NCBI GenBank assembly: GCA_028551475.1
Contig: CM052362.1
Coordinates: forward strand, 7,005,354 to 7,069,353
Length of the DNA: 64,000 nt
DNA from: Casuarina equisetifolia
Lineage: Eukaryota; Streptophyta; Magnoliopsida; Fagales; Casuarinaceae
Reading direction: 5' to 3'
Part shown: positions 13,131 through 24,639 of the stretch, one piece after another
Numbering within the stretch: position 1 is the first letter of the stretch
Layout of the letters: the number at the start of each line of letters is the position of its first letter
Made by a program: the position numbers and the translations under genes
The notes under the pieces: generated by a model
The model's input: only the letters and a program-made list of their open reading frames with translations
Database searches by the model: none
Told to the model about the DNA's origin: nothing

Positions 13131-14035
13131 ATGGACGGTTCTTGTTATTCAGAAATGTGACTAATACAATAGAATTGATCTAGCGAGAGTCCAAAAAAAC
13201 TAACATAGGAAGAAATAAGCTAGTGAGTACCTAAGGATCCTAAAGTGGAAAAATGTAGTCTTTCATCCATGTTAGAGGCCTAGTGGGGTAACCAAAGTGA
13301 CATAGAGGAGGAGTTAGGGGTAAAAATGGAACATTCACCAATGAATCATTAGAAAAGTCAACTAAAGGATAAGGAGGAGACAAAGCATGAGGCATATCAA
13401 GCTCAGAAGAAGAGTCCAAAGATGGTGGCACAGTAAAGTCAAGAACCAAGGGAAGATCAACATGTAGAGAAGTGGGTGTTAGAGAACCAAGCTTAAGTAG
13501 AACAAAAGGAACTATTGGAGGTACATTGTCATCATCAACAAGGAAAGGATGGGGAGCAATAGTATTAATTGGCCTAGTAGGAGTTAGGTAAGTGGCAAAA
13601 GGAAAAACATCATCATGGAAAACCACATCACAATTAATAAAGAAATGACTAGTGGAAGGATCAAGAACCCAATAACCTTTCTAAAGGGATGGGTTACCCA
13701 TGAAAACATAGTGCAATGTGTGAGCTCCTAATTTATCATGGTGGCCTACAGTAGAGACATAGAAGAGGCAACCAAAAACTTAAAGATGGCAAATATAGGG
13801 GCTTTCGCCAAAAGTCAACTTAAAAGCAATCTTTCCATTAAGAACTATGGTCAGCATCCTATTGATCAAGTAGGCAACAATAATCATGTAACCACCCTAA
13901 TAACACTTAGGAATGGAAGCTTGATATTTTAGGGCATGAGCAACCTCAAGTAAATGGTGATGTTTATGCTTAATAATGTCATTTTGTTATAGAATGTTTG
14001 TGCATAAGCTCTCATGAAGGATTCCATGAGAAGAG

Positions 14036-15535
14036 TGTTGAAAATTATATACTTGTATGTTTTGATTGAAAAAATTTTATTTGAATATATGTTAAATATA
14101 AAATTATATTTGCATAAATAATAGAATATATGAAATTATGAGTGCACATATTAAAACTCAAAGGAAGTAAAAGGTATGCAAATTATAATATTAATTAATG
14201 ATATTATAAAGTAGCCAGGTTCCTACATTTTATTATCAAACATTAGAATGAAGCCAATTTGATGTACTCTACTAATATCTTAATTTATATTATTGGTTAT
14301 GTTAAAAGAATTTTGATACTTGGATTTGATATGCTTATAGGTGTATTTTAAGAGCATAAGATTATGATAGTGGAGCATACATATTCATTGGACCGACTAT
14401 ATATCTATTTATATGGGTACATGAAACTTATATATATGTTGAGCCCGTGAAGAGAGTTGAGCCCATGAAAAGAGCTGAGCTCGTGAAGAGAGTTCAGCCC
14501 GCGACGTTTCAAGCCCAACACAGTTCACTTATCCAAAATGGCAACGTCTTGAGTAGATAAGAGCTTAAGCTTTTATGATTGAACGCCTGAAGCCCTAGCC
14601 ACATATCTCGACCTAGAGCTGTCCTTCTCCTCTCGATCTCTCTTTTGTGACACTAGCTCCAACGGGAAGAATGGTGAGGCGACTGAGCATCATAACGGTT
14701 ATCTTGCTAGAAAATCATCATTTGCATTAGTACAACGTTGTATCCATCAAATCTCAATGGAAAGATTTTGAAAAGGTTTGAATCGAAACCCTAATCTATT
14801 CAACGTTTGAGTACCTACTATAAAAGAGAGCTTTGGATGAACTATTTGTGCTTGCTGAGACATATTCTTGCTAATTTGATCAAAAGAGATAGAAGCCCTC
14901 ATTGATTTGCTCTTACTACCGTGTTTGGTAACATTTGAAGGAAAAGGAAATCTTCGGTGATATTCCCTAAACTTATTATCTTGTGAATATCATTTGATAG
15001 ATTAATCTTTGTATGAGCTAGATTACTTATAACATTATTTGCAAATAAAGATTATTGTAAATTTGAAACCCTAGATTTGTGAAATTGGGGCTTTCGAGAT
15101 TAGAGCTTGAATTGACTCTGTATACATTCAATTAGCTCTTTGATAAGCTTAAATCCTCACTTATATCATATATTTGAGGGATGAGCTTGATGTATTAAGG
15201 TTTTTGTAAACCTAACCTTGTAACTGTGAGCTGTATAATTCCTTTTGAGGAGTTGTGGGGTGAAGGAGAGGTGCTCTCCTTGTTTGAAGTAAAGCAGATT
15301 TCAACTCGATTTGAGTTGAAGGAGAAGATGGTGGAAGTAGGTGAAAACTGCCAAACCATCGTGAAATTCTTAATTGTGAATTTTTTGATTTGATTTATTC
15401 TTTTATGCTTTATTATTATTGTGATATTTTATCTAGTTGTGATTACTATAAAGAAATCAAAAAGAAAAATATTTAAATTAGCTAAGCTTCTAAATATCCA
15501 ATTCAACCCCCCTTTTTGGATAGCCATAAACCTAA
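14036..15535 (+). repeat. 5' LTR of copia element B
   Basis: Matches 20824-22332 along its length. It starts TGTTGAAAATT after the AAGAG target bases. The inner end near 15535 is placed by where similarity to the right LTR stops. It carries the palindrome at 14183-14209, an 18-base minisatellite at 14440-14500 and the stem-loop block at 15237-15368. Confidence 0.85.
14440..14504. repeat. 18-base minisatellite in LTR B
   Basis: About three and a half copies of an 18-base unit, TGAGCCCGTGAAGAGAGT, each with one or two changes. The same array recurs in the right LTR at about 21240-21300. So the array was already present when the element inserted. Confidence 0.75.
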
Positions 15536-15566
15536 GAATTAACATCCTAGAGTAGATCCATTTACA

Positions 15567-16480
15567 TGGCTATGGAGAAAGGAGTAGTTGTTACGGGGTA
15601 TAATAAACCACCTTTGTTTAATGGGATAAACTATAGACATTGGAAGCAACTCATGCAAGTCTTCATTGTCGGTTAAGACCCTGAAGCTTGGCAGATAATC
15701 AGAAAGGGTACTACTTTACTCGAAACTGATGAATGGAGTAAAAATAAAGCTAAAATAATGGGAATAAATGCTAAAGCTATGAACATGATTTATACTGGCT
15801 TGAAAGCTCATGAATTTAATAAGGTATCATCTTGCCTCACGGGTAAGGAAGTATGGGATAAATTAGAAGTCATATTCGAAGGTACAAAGAAAGTTAAGTC
15901 ATCTAAGGTAACCATGCTCACTCACGACTATGAATTGTTTACTATGCTTGAATATGAAACTATTAATGACATGTTTGGTAGATTTACAAAAATAATATCT
16001 GAGCTTAGGTTGCTAGGTAAGACTTACACAAATGAAGAAATGGTTAGAAAAATGCTAGTATCTTTACCCGAGAGCTGGGATCCTAAGAAAATGGCCATAG
16101 AAGAAGCACATGATCTAGATAGTCTAACCGTAGATGATTTACTAGGATCACTAAAGACTTATGAAATGCAATTAATTAGGAGGGTAAAAGAAAAAGAGAA
16201 TAGAAGGTCACTTGCTCTAAAAGTAGAAATAGAAAAGACTGAAGAAGTTGAGTCAGAAAATGATGAGATTGCTCTTATAGCTAGAAGATTTAGAAAATAT
16301 CTTAAAAAGGGTCTAGGAAGAAATAAAGGACAACCTAGAAGAAATAAAGCATATGAATTTAGGGATAACTGATGCTATGAGTGTAGAAAGCCTAGACATA
16401 TCAAAGCCGATTGCCCCTCACTCAAGAAGAAGAATAATAAAGGAAAAAAGAAGGCAATGATTGCTGCCTGGGATGATGAG
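15567..16480 (+). mobile_element. Element B: gag part
   Basis: Gag of the same type as in A, beginning near 15567. It contains NGINYRHWKQLMQVFI, EVIFEGTKKVKSSKVTML, TNEEMVRKMLVSLPESWDPK and VDDLLGSLKTYEMQL. A full CX2CX4HX4C zinc knuckle, CYECRKPRHIKADC, lies at 16375-16416. A long open stretch covers 15758-16372. Downstream, 16720-17260 encodes a charged coiled-coil-like linker. Confidence 0.85.
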
Positions 16481-17275
16481 AGCTCTTGATCAGATGAAGA
16501 AGAACAAGAAGAAGTCGCCCACCTTTGCTTAACCACAAATGCAATAATAGAAGAAGAACTCGAAGTAAGTGATTCTGAACCCGAAACAAATCTTAGTGGT
16601 GACATTGAAATTGCCTTTTTTGATTTGGTTGAGTATGCAACAAAGATGAAAGATAAATATAAGAAGATGGAGGCTAAATATAAATATGTAAAGCTAAAAC
16701 TAAAAAGGATAAACCTACCATGGCATTATCTATGACTTGTATGCATGAAAATACTTCTGAGAATATTTTTTTTAAGATTGATACATGCTCCTTGATTAAT
16801 ACTTGCTTTCATTTAGAAAATAAGCATGATGATGCATCAAAAAAATTATGTGACCGAGACATAGATAGGTTAAACATGAAAATTCTGGAATTAGGAAAAG
16901 AGAAATCTGAGATTCAAATGAAGCTGGATGAAACGAATATATTATTACATAAGTTTACAAAAAGCAGTAACTTGTTAAATAATATATTAAAATCACAAAG
17001 AGGTGTATATAATAAAGCTGGTATAGGATACAATTCCTTAAAAAATACAAAAACACCTACAAATCTTTTTGATAATAAGGATTGTGGACTTTTGCTGCAT
17101 CATAAATGTTCTTACTGTGAATATATTGGTCATTCATTTGATACACGTCGAGTTAGACTTAGAAGAACATACAAGATTAGAAAAGTATGGATGCCTAAGA
17201 AGATGATAAATGTATTAGAAACTAACATTCACGAACCCAAAGAAAAAAGGGTACCAAGATCTTCAACACAAATTT

Positions 17276-18883
17276 TTGTTTCTGCAAGATATGAGCAAGA
17301 ACATAGACAAGAAGAAGCACAAAGAGCTGTGGATTCTGGACAACAGTTGTTCCCGTCATATGACTAGGATGATGGAGCTCTTCTCAACACTTAAGTTGAA
17401 GTCCAAAGGTACTGTATCTTTTGGAGATAACTCCAAAGGAAGAATTAAAGGTATAGGCACCATAGGTAACCCGAAATCCCTTCTCATATATGATGTGCTG
17501 TATGTTGATGAATTGAAATTTAATCTAAAGAGTATAAGTCAATTATGTGATAATAACTTCAAAATCAAATTTGGAAAAGAACTTTTTCTTGTTGAAAATT
17601 TGGAAAATAATGTGAGAATTATTGGGAAAAGAAAAGATAATATCTATGTGCTTGATCTTAGTGAGTTAACTAATAAACAAACATGCTTGGTTGTTAATAA
17701 AAATGTTGATGCTTGGTTGTGGCATAGAAAACTTGGTCATGCTAGTCTAGGATTATTACAGAAATTATCTAAGAACGGCCTAGTTAGAGGACTACCCGAG
17801 CTCACATTTGATAAAGATCAATTATGTGATGCTTGTGTGAAAAGGAAGCATACTCAAAGTAGTTTTAAACCAAAATTAATAGTGTCTACCTTAAGACTGT
17901 TAGAAATGATACATATGGATTTGTTTGGTCCTTTAAGAACAACTACTATTAATGGAAAGTATTATGCCTTAGTCATAGTTAATGATTATGCTAGATATAC
18001 CTGGGTATATCTACTTACTAGGAAAGATGAAGCATTTAAGAAATTTGTTGATTTCTCTAAAATGGTCCACAATGAAAATGATCTTACCATAGTTAAGGTT
18101 TAGACAGATCATAGTGGTGAGCTTAAAAATTGTCTTTTTGAGAAATTCTGTTCCAAGAACATCATATCTCATAATTTTTCAGCACCTAGGACACCTCAAC
18201 AAAATTATGTTTTAGAAAGGAAAAATATGACACTCCAAGAAATGGCTAGAACCATGATGTGTGAATACAATCTTCCTAAACACTTTTGGGGAGAAGCTAT
18301 AAGTACAGCTTGCTATATTTCGAATAGAGCATTCTGAAGACTAGTCTTGAAGAAGACTCCGTTTGAGTTATTGTTTGGTAGAAAACCCAACGTATCCTAC
18401 TTTCATGTGTTTGGAAGTAAGTGCTTTGTTTTAAACTATGGAAAAGAGTCATTTGGAAAACTTGACTCTAAAAGTGATAAGGCCATATTTCTTGGTTACT
18501 CTCAAACCAGTAAAGCATATAAAATTTTCAATAAGAGAACTCTAGTTGTTGAAGAATCTATTCATGTAAAATTTAAAGATGATTTTGATTTGAACTCCAT
18601 TGAACAAAATGCAAATGAAAAATATGCATCCATTGAGGGGGAGTTAGACTCAAGAGAATTTACCTTTCCTAAAGTAAGAAATGAAGTAGATCAACAACAT
18701 ATTCTAGGAAATCTAGTGAATAGTGTAAGTACATGGTCTAGATATCATAACACATGTGAACATCAAGCTTTCTTACCTCAAATAGAGCCAAAGAAAGTAG
18801 ATGAAGCTCTTGAAGATGAAAGTTGGTTTCTTGCTATGCAAAAAGAACTGAATCTTTTGAAAGGAGCAAAGTCTGGAAATTAG
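17276..18883 (+). mobile_element. Element B: protease, GAG-pre-integrase and integrase part
   Basis: 17276-18103 shows LWILDNSCSRHMT-like protease residues, then GTVSFGDNSKGRIKGIG, the WLWHRKLGHASLGLLQKL pre-integrase block and the integrase start (IHMDLFGPLRT, VIVNDYARYTWVYLL). The integrase end (FELLFGRKPNVSYFHVFGSKC, then IFLGYSQTSKAYKIF) is at 18347-18883. The order is copia type. Confidence 0.87.
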
Positions 18884-20290
18884 TTCCAAGACCACAAAAC
18901 CATTCGGTCATAGGAACCAAATGGGTGTTCAGAAATAAATTAGATGAGTGCGGGACCATTACAAGAAACAAAGTCAGATTGGTAGTACAAGGATATAGTC
19001 AAAAAGAAGGAATTAACTATGATGAAACATTTACTCCCGTAGCTAGGTTAGAAGTAATTCAGATGCTGCTTGCTTTTGCTTGCTATTGCTTGCTATATGA
19101 ATTTTACATTATTTCAAATGGATATGAAGAGTGCATTTTTAAATGGTGTTGTTAAGGAAGAGGTTTATGTAAAACAACCACCTGGATTTGAAGATCCCAT
19201 ATGTCCAGATCATGTATTCAAGCTTTCTAAAGCTTTATATGGGTTAAAACAAGCCCCACGGGCTTGGTATGACAAGCTGAGCAACTTTCTATTAAATACA
19301 AATTTTAGAAAATGGAAGGTAGATAATACCTTGTTTATTAAGACACAAGGAAAAGAGATCTTGATTGTTCAAATCAATGTTGATGATATTGTGTTTGGTT
19401 CTACAAATTTTGTTATGTATGAACAATTTGCAGATTCTATGAAACATGAGTTTGAGATGAGTATGATGGGTGAATTAAATTATTTTCTTGGACTCCAAAT
19501 TAAACAAACACCTAAAGGAATATTCATAAGTCAAACTAAATATACCAAGGAATTACTCAAGAAATACAACATGCATGACTCTAAACCAACAAATACTCCT
19601 ATAAGCACATCTACATCCTTATCATATGACAATGTTAGAGTTGGTGTTGATTCTAAAATGTATAGAGGCATGATTGGTTCCTTACTATATTTGATTGCTT
19701 CTCAGCTAGACATCATGTTCAGTGTTTGTTTATGTGCATGGTTTCAATCTAATCCCAAGGAACAACATTTAAAAGCTTTTAAAAGGATTTTTCGGTATCT
19801 AAAAGATACAATCACATTAGGCATTTGGTATTCAAAAGATACTATGTTTGATTTACATGCATTTAGTGATTTTAACTATCCTGGTTGTAAAATTGATAGA
19901 AAAAGCACAAGTGGTACATTTTAGTTTTTAGGACATATGCTGGTTTCTTGGAACTCCAAGAAACAAAACAACATTGCTCTTTCTTCCACTGAGGCAGAAT
20001 ACATAGCTGCGGCTAGTTGTTGTACTTAGATTCTGTGGATGAAACAACAACTAGAAGATTATGGTCTCTATTTTACTAAGATTCCATTGAAATGTGATAA
20101 TACAATTGTAATAAATCTCACTAAAAATCCGATACAACACTCTAAAACCAAACATATAGAAATAAGACATCACTTCATTCGTGACCATGTTGAAAAATCA
20201 GATATTTCTATTGAATTTTTTATCACCAACCAACAACTTGCTGATATTTTTACTAAACCATTGGATAATGAAAAGTTCTCTACTCTCTGA
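18823..20290 (+). mobile_element. Element B: reverse transcriptase and RNase H part
   Basis: [29 protein letters not shown] and [15 protein letters not shown] lie in 18823-19260. The catalytic-box region ([12 protein letters not shown]) and the [15 protein letters not shown] block lie in 19370-19510. The RNase H end (CDNTIVINLTKNPIQHS, KTKHIEIRHHFIRDHVEK) lies at 20039-20290. The match to element A is close throughout. Confidence 0.88.
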
Positions 20291-20527
20291 AGAAAGCTTG
20301 GTATGTGTCTGCTTAATGATATTGCTTAAACTTTGTGAGTAATTTGTTTTACCCTGTTTGGGAGTTTTATATTCGATTACTATTCTGAGGGGGAGCCCTA
20401 TCTACACATCTGAACTAGGTCAGATCTCTATTGCCATACTCTTCATTTTTATCCATTTCTTTCAATGATCTTCATTCTTATCCATCTTTTTCAATTATCT
20501 TCTACTGTGATGTTCTTTTTGCTAATA

Positions 20528-20545
20528 ACAAAAAGGGGGAGAGGG
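20528..20545 (+). other. Extra purine tract in element B
   Basis: ACAAAAAGGGGGAGAGGG lies about 280 bases before the tract that directly adjoins the 3' LTR (20811-20823, AAAAAGGGGAGAT). Repeated purine tracts upstream of the 3' LTR are known in SIRE-lineage elements. Confidence 0.6.
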
Positions 20546-20823
20546 TATATTCTAGCACAAGCACATGTATGTTCCATTTCTGAATTTCAGTGCAGAACAT
20601 GGGATAAACTCTCTTACGTCCTACTGTGTATATAAACATACTTGTTGTGATGTTGCTACTTTGATGAATATCTATGTAAACAATGATAGGCTTATGCTTA
20701 CTGTATTTACATATTCATGCATTGCTGGGATACATGTATCATGCAATTGTTATACCATCCGAGTAGTAACATGTGCTAGTTGGTTTAGTATGAAAATTTT
20801 ATCATCATTGAAAAAGGGGAGAT

Positions 20824-22332
20824 TGTTAAAAATCATGTGATTATATGTTTTGATTGAGAAAAATTTTATTTGAATATATGTTAAATATAAAATTTTATTT
20901 TCATAAATAATAGAATATATGAAATTGTAAGTGCACATATTAAAACTCAAAGGAAGTAAAAGGTGTGTAAATTATAATATCAATTAATGATATTATAAAG
21001 TAGCCAGGTTCCTACATTTTATTATCAAACATCAAAATGAAGCCAATTTGATGTACTCTATTAATATCTTAATTAATAGATTAATTTATATTATTGGTTA
21101 TGTTAAAAGAATTTTGATACTTGGATTTGATATGCTTATAGGTGTATTTGAAGAGCATAAGATTATGATAATGGAGCATACATATTCATTAGATTGACCA
21201 TATATCTATTTATATGGGTACATGAAACTTATATATATGCTGAGCCCGTGAAGAGAGCTAAGCCCGTGAAAAGAGCTGAACCCGTGAAGAGAGTTCAGCC
21301 TATGACGTTTCAAGCCCAACATGGTTCATTTATCCAAAACTGCAATGTCTTGAACAGATAAGAGCTTAAGCTCTTATGATTGAATGCCTGAAGCTCTAGC
21401 CGCATATCTTGACCTAGAGCTATCCTTCTCCTCTCGATCTCTCTCTTGTGACGCCAGCTCCAATGGGAAGAATGGTTAGGTGACTAAGTGTTAGAACGGT
21501 TATCTTGCTGGAAAATCATCATTTGCATCAGTACAATGTCGTATCCATCAAATCTCAATGGAAGGATTTCGTAAAGGTTTGAACCAAAACCCTAATCTAT
21601 TCAATGTTTAAGTACCTACTATAAAAAAGAGCTTCGGATGAACTATTTATGTTTGCTAAGACATATTCTTGCTGATTTGATCAAAAGAGATAGAAATCCT
21701 CATTGATTTGCTCTTACTGCCTTGTTGGTAACATTTGAAGGAAAAGGAAATCTTCGGTGATATTCCCTAAACTTGTTATCTTGTAAATATCATTTGATAG
21801 ATTAATCTTTGTATGTGCTAGATTACTTATAATATTATTTGCACATAAAGATTATTGTAAATCTGAAACCCTAGATTTGTGAAATTGGGGCTTTCGAGAT
21901 TAGAGCTTGAATTGACTTTGTATACATTCAATTAGCTCTTTAATAAGCTTAAATCCTCACTCATATCATATATTTGAGGAATGAGCTTGATGTATTAAGG
22001 TTTTTGTAAACCTAACCTTGTAACCGTGAGCTGTATAACTCCTTTTGAGGAGTTACGGGGTGAAGGAGAGCTACTCTCCTTGTTTGAAGTAAAGCAAATT
22101 TCAACTCGATTTGAGTTGAAGGAGAAGATGGTGGAAGTAGGTGAAAAGTACCGAACCATTGTGAAATTCTTGATTGTGAATTTTCTAATCTGATTTATTC
22201 TTTTATGTTTTATTATTGTGATATTTTATCTAGTTGTGATTATTGTAAAGAAATCAAAAGGAAAATATTTAAATTAACTAAGCTTTTAAATATCCAATTC
22301 AACCCCCTTCTTGGATAGCCATAAACCTAACA
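20824..22332 (+). repeat. 3' LTR of copia element B
   Basis: TGTTAAAAATC...CCTAACA, 1509 bases, between the polypurine tract and the AAGAG target copy. It holds the palindrome with perfect 11-base arms at 20972-20998 and the stem-loop block at about 22035-22168. Confidence 0.92.
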
Positions 22333-24570
22333 AAGAGAAGTAGTAGGAACACTAAGGATTGAAGAAGTCATGAGCATTATCCAACCAAACACACTAAATG
22401 GTGGTCTTGAATTGGGTACAAACCATATGGTGAAATTGGGAAAAAATAGATAAAATTTGGGCTTTGGATCACATAAGAAAGACCTATGTTCCATGGGAAA
22501 AGTCATCAATGATGGTAAGGATAAAATAAAAGCCATTGTGATGAGAAGTGTGGTAGGGACCTTGTTGGATCCTAATATATTCTAACAGACCCTAAACATT
22601 GAGATAAAGGAAAGAGAAAATGGATGGAGTATGTGTGTGACTAGAAGGAAAAAGGCGATGAGATTGTTTAGCAAGAAGACAATTGGAGCATGTAGGGTGA
22701 GGAAAAGATACATTATGACCCTAATGTTAATGAGAAAGAAAAGTATTATTATTGATATGAGCATTACAAAAGGTGTTGCAATTGAAAGAAGTACAAGATT
22801 GATATCATAATCTTTTGGTAAAGAAGTCTAAATATAAAGGTCTTAATGCATACTACCTAAGCCCATTAGTTTGCCAATTGAAAGGGCTTGGAAAAAATAC
22901 AAATTAGAATTCAAAATAACACAATGATGGTTATCTGTGCAATCTTTAGAAACATAGATGAGATTAAAATGGAAAGTGGAGACAAAGAGGGCATTTTCTA
23001 AAGTGATGGTAGGGCTAACAATGACAGTTTTGATTTTAGTAAAGTGAGTGATGCCGCTAGTGGGGAGACATGTTTAGATGGATGAATGATGAGAATAGTG
23101 GACAAAAAAAAAATTGTCTGCATGTATTTTATGGTCATTAGCTCTTGAATCAATAATTCATGTAATAACATAAAAAGAGTTAAAATAGAAGAAAGTACTT
23201 GTAAAATTAGTTGATTTTTTGGAATGCCTAAGTTGTTGCAAGATAGTCATGATCTATTGAAATTGATCATTAGTGATGGGTTGAAAAAGAGTTAAAATAG
23301 AAGAAAGTACTTGCAAAATTAGTTAATTTTTTGGAATGCCCAAGTTGTTGTAAGGCAATCATGATCTATTGAAATTGATCATCAGTGATGGGTTGAGAAA
23401 TTTTTTCAGCTTTAGTAATTATATGAGGGGCAGAGTTGTCCTTTTCTTATTTTTCATGGTCAACAGGTTTCTTATGAAGCTTTTAACTAATCTCCTTAGT
23501 GTGATTGGAGCATTTGCAATGGTCATAATAACATTTATTAGCACCTCGAAAAGATTGGCTATTTGGGTGCCCTAATGATGTGGCACTAGAAGAGCCATTG
23601 GATGGTTTTAAAATGAGGACTAACATGGCCTTATAAGAACCCTTAGATCTGTGCATGGGAAGAAAGTAATATGGACCATTTGATCTAAGGGGGTTTGATA
23701 AAGGCCATTGAAGCTAGTACTAAAAGAACCATGTTATTTAGGAAAGAACCTTAGAGAGGGGTCATGACAACCATAGCTGCAAGTAATGGTGGCATAGGCC
23801 TTTTGCACTAGGTTAGCATGGGCTATAAGGAGAAAATAGTCACTAACATAGATGTATTCTAATGAAGCCAAGCATTGAGAAATTTTTTTAGCTTAAGTAG
23901 TTACATGGCAAGATTGTGAAGATGACGCAAAGACAGAGGCAGACCTATGGCTATTTGTGAGCAGAACAAGAGGAAACTCTCATTCAACACTAACAAAAAA
24001 TGGGTAACTCATGCACTATCTTTGATTCTGTAATATTGACTCAAAGTTGTTTAAGGGCTTTCAAGGATTTCCTTTACCATATTAATGTCATTCTAGATTA
24101 TGGCGAGATGGTTGAATAGAACAACAATGGTGAGATTCCTTTGTTTGAGTTCAACAAGGGGTTAATGGAGGTTGAAAAGCTTAGCCCAATTGGTTTTGCT
24201 ATAAATTTGGGCAATGTTGACCCATATATCATGCGCATCTTCCATTAGGGGGAATCCAATGGAGACCTTTGGAGAAAGACAATTGCTGATCCAAGTGCAT
24301 ATTAACTGATTGCATTCTCACCATTATTAGGTGACGAGGTCATTAGAAGGGATAGGGATGGTACTATCAATAAAACCATCTTTGTCCTTGGTAATGAGGG
24401 CACAACAAAAATCATAGGACCATGAAGAGTAACTGTTGAGGCTAGCAAGGGTTTGTGCGATGAGACAAATCCATAGGTTTGGGGTAACCCCTAGCGGCCA
24501 AAAAGGGAAAAAATTAGTGAGTAAATCTTGTTGATTTACTATGTTTACTTTTTCTTACACTAATTGAAAA
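22333..24570 (-). mobile_element. Element J: integrase, protease and gag remains right of element B
   Basis: The minus strand shows integrase-type residues near 22333-22960. A histidine- and cysteine-rich knuckle region (CYYDHCKCSNHTKE) lies near 23500-23550. Gag features follow (IPSNDLVT, EDAHDIWVNIAQIYSKTNWAKLFNL, a WND...ILESP block) at about 24000-24400. Gag appears to begin near 24560. Confidence 0.6.
23172..23395. repeat. Tandem duplication of a 112-base unit in element J
   Basis: Two adjacent copies begin at 23172 and 23284, each starting AAAAAGAGTTAAAATAG. They differ at only a handful of bases. The low divergence inside a heavily decayed element says the duplication is younger than the element. 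Confidence 0.8.
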
Positions 24571-24639
24571 CCTTTGATTCCTTCCTCAAGCCATAAGAAG
24601 AGTGGCATAACATTTGTTTTGGTGTACTAGTTCACCTTG

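Larger units (their letters stand above)
14036..22332 (+). mobile_element. Full-length copia retrotransposon B (SIRE-like), a fossil
   Basis: LTRs of about 1.5 kb flank gag, protease, integrase, reverse transcriptase and RNase H in copia order on the plus strand. The flanking 5-mers are both AAGAG (14031-14035 and 22333-22337), an exact target duplication. Terminal bases are TGTTA...TAACA in the right copy. By-eye LTR difference over 250 bases is about 5-6%, an age close to that of element A. The proteins resemble those of A, but the LTRs are clearly distinct, so A and B are sister subfamilies. All parts are present; there are about half a dozen breaks. Confidence 0.92.
11434..24620 (-). mobile_element. 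Old copia retrotransposon J, split by element B (fossil)
   Basis: Minus-strand copia remains lie on both sides of element B. From 3' to 5' they are RNase H (about 11600-12360), reverse transcriptase (12364-13130), integrase (13240-14030 and 22333-22960), zinc-knuckle region (about 23490-23550) and gag (about 23600-24570). Element B entered the integrase part with an AAGAG duplication. A purine tract next to TGTTAGAG at 11599 marks the inner edge of the 3' LTR; its outer end near 11434 is a guess. The 5' LTR was not recognised. The element is heavily decayed, with well over ten breaks, and is older than B. Confidence 0.7.

Noticed and set aside
13240-13626. Minus-strand open frame of 128 codons as a proline-rich host protein
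   Set aside because: It sits between integrase and reverse transcriptase of copia element J, where this lineage has a low-complexity Pro/Ser linker.
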